Of a DNA stretch of 64,000 nucleotides, positions 55,133 through 64,000 are shown piece by piece; position 1 is the first letter of the stretch, and every line of letters begins with the position of its first letter. The stretch is from Zantedeschia hybrid cultivar. Lineage: Eukaryota; Streptophyta; Magnoliopsida; Alismatales; Araceae. The DNA lies in assembly GCA_030544215.1 (NCBI GenBank), contig JARZZO010000003.1:27532379-27596378 (forward strand). The letters are read 5' to 3'. The notes beneath the pieces were generated by a model. That model made no database searches and was not told where the DNA came from. It saw nothing but the letters and a program-made list of their open reading frames with translations. The translations under genes were made by a program, and so were the position numbers.

Positions 55133-58100
55133 ACACAGGTTGACATTAAAAGACGGAGTTAGCCCGGTCAAACAGAAATTAAGGCGATTCCACCCACAAA
55201 TGGCTCTAAAGATGAAGGAAGAGGTCGATAAGTTGCATAAAGCCAAATTTATTAGAGTTGTCCTTTATCCACAATGGGTGGCTAACATAGTCCCGGTTAT
55301 GAAGAAGGACGGGAAGGTCAGAATTTGCATTGACTTCCGCGATTTGAACCGGGCGTGTCCTAAAGATGATTTTCCATTGCCTCATATTGATGTACTCATC
55401 GATAACACCGCTGGCTATGAGACGTTATCATTCATGGACGGATTTTCAGGATATAATCAAATTAAGCTGGCAGAAGAGGATCAAGAGAAAACTTCATTCA
55501 CTACACCTTGGGGAACATATTGTTATGTTGTCATGCCATTTGGATTAAAGAATGCTGGCGCCACCTATCAAAGGGCTATGATGGCAATATTTCATGACAT
55601 GATGCATATAGACTTGGAAGTGTATGTGGATGATTTATTGGTTAAATCGAAAACAAAGGCTGAGCATGCTAAAGTTTTGGCAAGAGTATTAGAAAGGTCG
55701 AGAGAATATCAGTTAAAGATGAACCCCAAGAAATGTGTATTCGGGGTATCTTCAGGAAAATTGCTTGGATTCATTGTCAGTAAACGGGGAATTGAGATCG
55801 ATCCTAACAAGGCGAAGGCTATTAGAGAAATGCCACCTCCTAAAAACTTGAAAGAGTTGAGAGGATTAATCGGGAGGTTGCAATTTATTCGCCGTTTTGT
55901 CTCCCAGCACTCACAAAGGTGTAAGCCGTTTTACGAGCTTACCAAGCCGGGAGTCAAATTCGATTGGGACGATAAGTGTCAGGAGGCATTCGATGGATTG
56001 AAGGACTATTTAGCAAGTCCTCCTGTTTTGAGACCACCATCTCCAGGCAAACCATTGATACTTTATATTTCAGTCCTGGATGATGCTGTGGGGGCTGTCT
56101 TAGCACAAGAAGATGAAGAAGGAAAAGAGAGGGCAGCTTACTATCTCTCTAAACTTCTCAACCCTGCTGAACAGAGATATACGGCGATGGAGAAAACATG
56201 TGCAGCATTGGTCTGGGTTGTGCAGAAATTGAAGCATTATTTTCTGGCCCATGAAGTCCATCTCATTGCTAGGATGAATCCGATCAAATTCCTTCTGGAG
56301 AAATCTGTTCTTACTAATAGGTTAGCGCGATGGCAAAGCTTTCTATCTCAATTTGACATCATTTATATTCAACAGAAAGCGATCAAGGGCTATGCCATAG
56401 CAGAACATCTAGCTCATCATCCCCTTCCTCGATTTGATCCAGTGCGATCAGAGTTTCCGGATGAGGAACTGATGTCCGTAAATCAAATCAGAGATGATAT
56501 GTGGACTCTGCATTTTGACGGAGCTCTGAATTCTCATGGAAAAGGGATCGGCATCGTTCTGTTATCACCTGAAGGTGTCACCATTCCACAAGCCTTTCAG
56601 CTTGATTTTCCAGTTACAAACAATATAGCTGAATACGAGGCACTTCTTGCTGGCCTCGAGGCTGCTCATTTCCATGGTGCTACTAAACTCAGGATTGTGG
56701 GTGATAGCCAACTGATTCTTCGCCAAGTGCTGACCAAGTATCGAACTCTCGATCCCAAGCTCAAGCCTTATCAAGAGCTTACTTCTGCTTACTCAAAGCT
56801 TTTCACGAAATTGATCTTTGTTCATGTCCCTAGGAATCAAAACATCTTAGCTGACGCTCTAGCTTCACTTGCATCTTCTCTTGATTTTCCAATCAGCAAA
56901 CAATCTGAATCAATCATAGTTCATAGGCGTCTTTCACCCGCCGTGAAAGACCCTTCATTCCTTAGAACTAAGGAGAAGTTGCTGAAGAAAGTCAGAGACG
57001 GAGATATCATTGAAAAAAGAGAAATCATGTTGATAGAGCTGTTAAAAGAGATGGATGATGAACATAAGCCATGGTATTATGAAATTGCAAAATATTGTGA
57101 AGATCAATCGTATCCTGAAGAAGCTACAACTGAGGAGAAGAGAGCTATCAGGAGAGTTGCGCAAAGATACACCCTAGTTGGAGGATCACTGTACAAGAGA
57201 GGTTTTGATGGAGTTCTTCTGAGATGTCTAGACGAAGATGAGCTTTGGAAGGTTATGGAAGGAGCTCATAGTGGAGTTTGTGGTGGCCATGTCAATGGAC
57301 AGATGCTAGCAAAGAAGATCCTTAGACAAGGATTTTATTGGCCAACCATGGAAGAAGATTGCGTAGGATTTGTTCGTAGGTGTGCTAAGTGTCAACTTCA
57401 TGCCGACAAAATTCATTCTCCTGCATCTTCACTCCATCCTGTTTCTTCCCCATGGCCTTTCTCCATGTGGGCTTTCGACATTATTGGACCTCTTGGTAAT
57501 CCAGATTCCGGCATCAAGCAAAAATCTTTCATTCTCATGGCAACGGAATACTTCACCAAGTGGGCAGAAGCTGAAGCGTACGTGGAGATCAAAGCATCAA
57601 CCGTCTGCAAGTTCATCATGAAGAACATCATCACCCGATTCGGAATTCCAAGCACCATCGTCACCGACAACGGACCGCAGTTCGTGTCACAAGAATTGAA
57701 GGACCTTTGTAACAGGTATAAAATTGCATTGCATCATTCGTCTCCTTATTATCCGCAAGGCAATGGCCAAGCAGAGGCAACAAATAAGACTTTGATAAAA
57801 ATCATCAAAAAGACGTGTAAATCTAACAAGTTCGCAGATTGGCCAGAAAAATTGGTTGAGGCTCTATGGGCCTACCGAACTTCAATCCGCACGCCTACTG
57901 GGCAGACTCCTTATTCCTTAACATTTGGAATGGAGGCGGTAGTTCCATATGAGATCCTTATACCGTCATTAAGAGTACAATTGAATAAGGAATTTTCCAT
58001 TGATGAACATCGTTCGGCACTCCTTGCTCAATTGGAACTTTTAGACGAGAAAAGATGGTCAGCTGCTAATCATGCAAAAGTTTATCAAAACAGATTAGCA

Positions 58101-58298
58101 CGCTTTTATCAAAAGAAAGTCATTGAACGTAAGTTCAAAGTCGGTGAAATGGTTGTCAAAAGAATTTTTATAAAACCTGGTGGTCCGCGTTCTAAGCTCC
58201 AACCCAACTGGGAAGGACCTTATGTTGTATCGCACGCTTTTCCTGGTAATGCTTATCGTCTTGTTAATGCAGAAGGAGAAGAGCTAAAACATCCCTGG
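55116..58298 (+). pseudogene. T pol: RT, RNase H, aRNase H, integrase (part 1)
   Basis: Open frame of about 1060 codons with no ATG at its start, in a frame different from gag-protease. Counting from 55140, RT covers about 1-210 (VRICIDFRDLN, MPFGLKNAGATYQRAM, YVDD near 161). A first RNase H lies at about 300-400, in which the usual first Asp is replaced (YISVLDDAVGAVLAQ). A second, archaeal-type RNase H spans about 455-600 (LHFDGALNSHGKG, NNIAEYEALLAGLEAA, GDSQLI, ADALASL). Integrase has HHCC at about 709-750 (HSGVCGGHVNG...CAKC) and core residues in WAFDIIG (779), TDNGPQF (842) and QAEATNK (878). Dual RNase H is the hallmark of the Tat lineage. A solo G LTR interrupts the frame near its end. 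Confidence 0.93.
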
Positions 58299-59428
58299 TG
58301 TAACGACCCGCCACCCTATAATCGGGAATCCGATTACTAAATGGGTACCGAATCATTAACTTGTAACCAAACCAGGATCCGAGTAAGTCTGGGAAATAAA
58401 TAATCAACTAAGCTAAATATTCACATCGCATTGAATTGAAAGGAAAGTGCAGAAATTAAAAGTTATTACAATGCGACTCGACACAGCAAATGATTACATA
58501 CTCCAACAGAAAAGAAATGATTATACATACAGGCCAGAAATAAAGATAACAACTACATCGGGGCATACCCCGGAACAACAGTCGACGACGCTCAGCACTC
58601 AGCCGCACAACCCTCGCTAGGTCTGCCTGGAGTCCTCACCTGAAAGCCACAGGGGTGAGTCTCAACGAAAAGACTCAGTAGGGATCCTTCGATCCCCACA
58701 TCCCACACACACACACCCACAAGTGGAAAGTACAGCAGGGATATAATAACCATGAAGAGACAATGATTTCCATGCCTATATCTCAATAAGAATCACATGC
58801 ATTCAAGAATAACTAACATGCATATTTCTCAAATCATTCTATCAAGGAGCCTACAACTCATATCTCGGTAAAACACGTCAACCACGTCACCGAAAGTGGG
58901 AAACACCGACCCGCTGAGACCAAACAGTAACCCCTCGGATGGCCCGCAGGCTACCTCGGCGGCTACTCCTTCCCCCAGCACACACAGACCCGCTGAGACC
59001 AAACAGTAACCCCTCGGAGAGCACGCTGGCTACTCCGGCCCAACTGGCTCAGGTGGTTACTCCTTCCCCCAGCACGAGGTGACACTCCAGAAGGTACCAC
59101 TCCGACACCGGTACAAGCTAGCTAACCCCGGGGTACACCAGGTGACCCTCTCTCTAGGCGTCACCCCGCCACTGCTCCCGTCAGCGCTGTGTCCCTCCGC
59201 ACCGACACAGGGTGTAGAACGCTACAACAGCTGTCACTCTAGGTCCACCGAAACAGAAACACGGCACGGTGCGATCCGGTCACGGAAGAAGTCCACGGTC
59301 GCACGACACCCCACGCAGTGTCATCCGGTCACGAAGAGTTCAGCACATCGAATAAGCTAACAGTATGCATTAACCGACTATCTAGCAGTGTAAACACATT
59401 TTACTGGCATGAATTAGTGTTGTTCTGT

Positions 59429-59905
59429 CTTGAATCGCGTCTCCCGAGGCCGACGCCATTCAAGCGCCCTAAACTGGTTCAGAAAATACCGGCCTCAGAA
59501 TCTGGCCTAAAAGGCGTCGACACAAGTGGTCGCCTTTTAAAAGGCGTCAACATCCTCGGACGCCGTTCACGCTGAAAAACCAGGAATTCGAGAAAACAAC
59601 AATGGAAGGATTTCTGCTCTAAAAGGCGTCATGGTGTCTCGACGCTATTCAAAACGCGTCGGCCACTCATGACGTCTTTTAGTCCCATAGTCCTCAAACT
59701 GAATCCCGTTATCGGGGTGATTTTCTGCCTAAATGGCGTCATGGTGACTCGACGTCCTTCTGAAAGGCGTCGACCACTCATGACGTCATTTAGCGCCAGA
59801 ACCCCTAGCCTGATAAACTCGAACAGGGGAGGTTTCTGCCCTAAAACGCGTCGTACTGCCCCGACGTCCTTCTAAAAGGCGTCGACCAGGCACGACGCCG
59901 TTTAG
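59429..59905. repeat. Expanded GCGTC palindrome array (solo LTR 3)
   Basis: About nine units back to back. The first (59429-59464) is perfect: CTTGAAT-c-GCGTC...GACGC-c-ATTCAAG. Others alternate CTAAAAGGCGTC, TAAATGGCGTC and AAAACGCGTC left halves with GACGTCATTTAG, GACGCCGTTTAG and related right halves. Confidence 0.82.
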
Positions 59906-60439
59906 AGCCAGAAACCTGGTTCCCTGGTTCGATCCGAGGGATCCTCCCATAGCCCCAAATACCCCGAAAAAGCCCCAAAAACGGAGGGGGAAAGAGGGCA
60001 ACCAAAGTATCCATAATTCACATCACAGAAACTCCCATTCCCATCAAGGAAAAACCCCCTAACATGCTCATTCTACCCCAAAACCATCGGTCCATAGCAT
60101 GCTTTAAAACGGAGAAAAACATGATTTAGAACACAACACTGAGAGAACCGTCACCCTACCGGTTCTTGAACTCCTCCAAGCTCCGTGCCTCCGACCCGCC
60201 GCACCGTAGACCGCCGCCGGTACCCTCGAGGACGCCGCCACTCCATCGGGACGTCGGCCGCCGTCCGGAGAATGGAACGCCGCGAAAGAAGTGGTGGTGG
60301 TAGAGGTGAGAGGTAGGGAAGTGTTGGAGTGGAGGGAAGGACGAAGGGTCGATGTCGGGGTCGCCGGAACGAAGGAGAGAAAGAGAGAAGGAGGAGCAAA
60401 ATGAGAGAAAGAAGGAGGGCTCTCGGGGTTAACCAGAGA

Positions 60440-60755
60440 CTGGCTGAAACGCGTCGAGATGTACGGACGCCTATCCGTCGATGTGACGGCTGCTCTGACA
60501 ACCCTCTGCGCAACGCTCTGACAGAGGTCTGAAACGCGTCTTCCATGAAAGACGCCGTTCAGTCGACAAGACTGGCGCCGTACTCTGACAACCCAGAGTC
60601 GCAGTCTGAAAGGCGTCGTGCCTCGCAGACGCCGTTCAGACGACATGTCAGGGCCGTACTCACGCGACCCAAAGCCAGCCCACGTGGCATAGGCTAAAAC
60701 GCGTCAGCATATCTGGACGCCGTTTAAACCGCGTCGAGCGGGCTCGACGCGAATC
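60440..60755. repeat. Outer GCGTC palindrome cluster (solo LTR 3)
   Basis: About five units, including 60604-60641: GTCTGAA-a-GGCGTC...GACGCC-g-TTCAGAC, and pairs near 60533-60568 and 60690-60725. Confidence 0.8.
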
Positions 60756-60841
60756 CGACCAGAGTCTCAGCCCCACTGGAGCCTGAACTACAGGGTCCAA
60801 CCCCGAAAACCGGATCCGAAAGCCTCAGTCCTTACACCTGG

Positions 60842-60874
60842 AATGGTTTACATCTTAAGAAATACTACCCTTAG
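60842..60874 (+). pseudogene. T pol, last codons after the solo LTR
   Basis: Ten codons (NGLHLKKYYP) and a TAG, in frame with the sequence before the insertion once the LTR and one TSD are ignored. This marks the real C-terminus of T pol. Confidence 0.88.
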
Positions 60875-63292
60875 GTTAAAGAGTCGATCAGTATGGTACA
60901 AAGACCAGTGGAATCAGAAAGTTTATAAACTCAAATTTCCTTATCAGTCTGAATAACTTAATTTCAAGCTCATTACTGCACACACTGACACGTTTGATTC
61001 GTGAGTAACAAGAGATGACAAGTCCTAAAGAATATCGAAAGCTTGACCGAAAGTGTAAAGTACAGATCATTCATTTTAAAGCAAAAATTCTGTTTTAAAT
61101 TCGGCCCGTGATGTCGGAACGAGACTTAGAATAGATTACCAAGAATACCCGCCATCTTAGTAGGAGGCCGTCATAAAAAAAAAGGGGGAGATCCGTCCCG
61201 AAGAAAAAGAAAAAAAAAAGGGGAAAAGGCAAAAGCCAAATGTCAAATCAAGAAGGCCATTACACTACAAACGTTACATCAAGGCCATGAAATGAAATAA
61301 AAGGGAACGCAAGGTCGATAAATACCCCGGAAAGAAATGACCGAACCCCAACGGATATTAGGGTAGGAAAGGGACATCTTTTTAAGTCTCCGAAACCTTC
61401 TCATGGGCTTTCTAAACTTATTCATCTTTTCTTTCTAAAGAGATGTACTTCAAACTTAAGGAATGGCTTACGTTGACTAAGGGTCAAATCATCAAATGGG
61501 ATCACGAATGGAAACACAAATTCAAACACGATGGGTTTAAGTTGAGTTGTTAAAGAACAATTTGGGAATTAAGTTAATAAATGAATATGATCTTTTGATC
61601 TAAGTACCATGCTGATCTTTTAGCCAAAATTCAAAAAAAAAAAATATATGTCAAAGTCAAAAAAAATACATATGTTTCAAAAATTCAAAAAAAAAATACA
61701 TATGTCAAAAATTCAAAAAAAAAATACATATGTCAAAATTCAAAAAAAAATATATTTCAAAACCACAAACAAAAATGAATATTTCAAAACCACAAAAATA
61801 TTTCAGTTAGCATCTGCTTGTTGCATTTGATGTGTTTCATTCCTTTTTATTTTCAGCGAGCATCTGTCTGCTTGTATGTTGCATCTTTGCTTAAGTTTGA
61901 TTATTTTCATTACCTTTGTTAATAAAGGCTATGCCCCTTGACCATTTATTGAAGAAAAGATTGATTGACCATTTATTTGGTCAGGCAAGGGGCTAAGCCT
62001 AAATAGATACTTAACATGTTTGTTAAGTGTGTACAGGATGCAAGATAAACACAGGAACACAAGATTGGAGCCAAAAGTTTCACGTATATTATCAAAAGGT
62101 GTTTTTGTACATGATACATGAAGAAGAAGATACATGAGCCCTCAAGGCTGGCTCTCCCCTCCGCCCTCGTCCAACTGGCTCTGGGCCTCGTCAGGCGCAT
62201 CCGGTGCTGGCTCTCGACTAGGAGGTGGAGGTGGTCCCATCGCGCTCGGCCCTGCCTGACCGGAAGACACAACGGCACTGGTCGTAAAAGCACTGGTCAA
62301 ACCACGCTCATGGGCACGCTGTCGAGCTCGCTGAAAATTCAAAGAAAACCTGAGTAAAGCTGGAAAACATCAAGAAAATCCCACTGTGGGAGTTCAAGAA
62401 GTCCTGACCGTGGCTAAAAAGACGGTTATTTCTATCCCTGTATTATTTCATGTAATTATTTTGCATTCGCATTACTATATGATAAGTATTTATTAGAGCA
62501 TATCAAGGACCTTGTGGTTTTGATGAAACTGGAATTTGAGTTCCCCTTCAACAAAAACAGTGATAATTCCAGAGAATTCTTAATCACACGGATAGGCCGT
62601 TGGATTGTTAATTAGTGAGGACGATGGTTCCACTTTTGTGAAACGGTGCGTGGATAAACGAGCTTCGGCTTAGCACTGGATTACAAAAATTGGTATCTTG
62701 ACTCATTAATGACAATTTAACAATATTATCCTTGATTAATTTATATTTTATTTGACTTTATATTTTTCTTTTAGCCCAGCATGCATCATGTAGGACTTTG
62801 AAATCATTGTGATAAGGATTAATTATTGATTAAGTTTCAGACCATTAATTAAATAACTCAAAACATGATATGAAATATTCCATTCTGAATTGAGTATCTT
62901 GATTATCTTTGAGGTTCGCTCGAAGATATCTTTGGAATTCTATCCTCGATTGGATTCTTTATCCAATATTCTTGTTTTCTTTTAAGATCCATCATGGCTG
63001 CAGCACGTCCACATTGGCTGGCAAACGCTCCCCATGATGAAACCTACAGTGTCTATGACCTGGGGTACTTCCCACTCCGAGGAGGTTGATCGATCTTATT
63101 TTATTTCCTTGTCTACCTCATCCAGACAGGATTGATTCCATTGATTTCCTTGAGCTATCTTCATTGATGATTTCGAGAAAAATTCCAATCATGTGATGTT
63201 AAGAGCGTGTCTCATCACACCTTGGCATCACCTTTTCAGTACATTCCATTCCATTTCACTCCCTTGCAAAGACGATGCCAAGGTGAGGCAGC
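60875..63292 (+). other. T 3' noncoding region
   Basis: 2.4 kb between pol and the 3' LTR. It has a purine-rich stretch (61168-61235) and an A-rich tandem repeat (61625-61800). A minus-strand open frame of 66 codons (62142-62342) is Pro/Glu/Ser-rich and preceded, in its sense, by a TTTGAATTTTCAG acceptor-like site. A 31-codon plus-strand frame lies at 62994-63089 (MAAARPHWLANAPHDE...). I do not recognise either frame. They may be remnants of the extra open frames reported downstream of pol in some Tat elements. Confidence 0.5.
61625..61800. repeat. A-rich tandem repeat in T 3' region
   Basis: About five ~30-bp units of the TCAAAAATTCAAAAAA...TACATATG type, followed by two AAAACCACAAA units. 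Tandem repeats in this position are known for Tat-lineage elements and can seed satellites. Confidence 0.8.
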
Positions 63293-64000
63293 TGTAGACA
63301 CGCTAATTTTGACGTCATTTTGAGTAAATTTCATATCATATAATAATGCCTCATAATGGTCTGATAATTAATCATTAATTAATATTTATTGATATTTTTG
63401 AGTGTCGGGTTGAACATACATGTTTAAGTTAATCAATTGAATTGATTTTAACTCAAATTTCAGTTAAAATATGAAAAATCCTAAAAGGCGTCGACTTATG
63501 TGGACGCGTTTTAGAGTTTATTCCTGTTTTAACGTTTAAATTTGAATTTTAATTAATTGATTTATTAGCTAAAAGGCGTCTGTGGAGGTCGACGCGTTTT
63601 AAGTTTCCTAAGCTATTTTAACTTCTCTTCCGGATGTTTATCCTTATCTTAATTAGAGTAAAGACGTCTACTAAGGTGGACGCGTTTTAGCTAATAAAGA
63701 TAAAGATAAGTTTTCCCGGATATTTATCCTTATCTTAATTTAATCTGAAAGGCGTCAGCCAAGGTGGACGCGTTTTAGATAATTACAGATAAAGATGAAT
63801 TAATCAGTAATTATCTGTCGATTAAGGTGGATAAATCCTAGATTTTTCTATGTTAATCGCGAACGCAGAAAATGCCTATAAATACCTTGCATCTCAAGGA
63901 GTTAAAAAAAAAAAGAGAGAGAATTATTGAGCCACAGCGTTATAGCAATTTGAAGATCGGAGCAACCACGCCGGAGCGCTGCCATTTCCAGAAGTCGGCA
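63293..64000 (+). mobile_element. T 3' LTR, first 708 bp
   Basis: It matches 47461-48169 except for two substitutions (near 63417 and 63601) and one missing A near 63661. It repeats the four palindromes (63481-63514 to 63745-63778) and the TATA box. The remaining ~616 bp lie beyond the window. Confidence 0.95.

Larger units (their letters stand above)
58299..60836 (-). mobile_element. Solo Gypsy LTR, family G, inside T pol (TSD CCTGG)
   Basis: 2538 bp with ends TGTAACGACC and CCTTACA. It is flanked by CCTGG at 58294-58298 and 60837-60841. It is the longest G LTR here. It has a 79-bp-period duplication near 58908-59065 and an enlarged palindrome array. It splits the last 11 codons from T pol. 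Confidence 0.96.
47461..64000 (+). mobile_element. Tat-lineage Gypsy element T, runs past window end
   Basis: Large Ty3/Gypsy element inserted in G1 pol. It comprises a 5' LTR (47461-48784), primer site, leader, gag-protease frame, RT-RNaseH-aRNaseH-integrase frame, a 2.4-kb 3' noncoding region and a 3' LTR from 63293. Without the solo LTR inside it, and with a full 3' LTR, it would be about 14.6 kb. The two LTRs differ by only two substitutions and one 1-bp indel over the 708 bp visible. The left flanking 5-mer is ATGCT. Confidence 0.94.

Noticed and set aside
58592..59575. Short open frames in the solo LTR inside T
   Set aside because: Solo LTR interior; no domain, and frames are absent in the other copies.

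Overview
This window looks like nuclear DNA from a flowering plant. It consists almost entirely of nested LTR retrotransposons, and I see no host protein gene, rRNA or tRNA gene. The evidence is Ty1/Copia gag-pol reading frames with initiator-Met-tRNA primer sites, a chromodomain-type Ty3/Gypsy pol, and a large Tat-lineage Gypsy element with two RNase H domains. The species cannot be named from the sequence.

Layout. At 1-5206, a minus-strand Copia (family A, copy 1) is cut by a family-B LTR at its left end and itself sits in an old plus-strand Copia pol fragment (D, 5207-6521). An unassigned low-complexity stretch at 6522-9908 carries a solo Gypsy LTR (family G) with a perfect target duplication. 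From 9909 to 24302 lies one plus-strand Copia (family C). It is split by a family-A element (A2, 13662-20017, TSD ATCCA) and by a second solo G LTR (22833-23787, TSD TCACC), and its 3' LTR is broken by a minus-strand Copia of family B (24303-30728). B is in turn broken by a minus-strand chromovirus-type Gypsy (G1, from 30729). G1 pol contains a block of a G-type LTR, a B-type LTR and Copia A3 (33316-45804), and then a Tat-lineage element (T, 47461 to beyond 64000). T carries a third solo G LTR (58299-60836, TSD CCTGG).

T and A3 are the youngest and best-preserved coding elements. T has a 1735-codon gag-protease frame and a roughly 1060-codon RT-RNaseH-aRNaseH-integrase frame. A3 is a single frame interrupted by only three stop codons.

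Two structural systems stand out. (1) The Copia families A, B and C share a very long 5' leader built from serial hairpins whose arms differ but remain complementary, while the apical motif is conserved. The series ends in a three-way-junction-like fold about 100 nt before gag. (2) A palindrome made of two inverted YTRAAWNGCGTC half-sites recurs dozens of times in the LTRs and leaders of two unrelated Gypsy lineages. Neither pattern is explained by the coding features.
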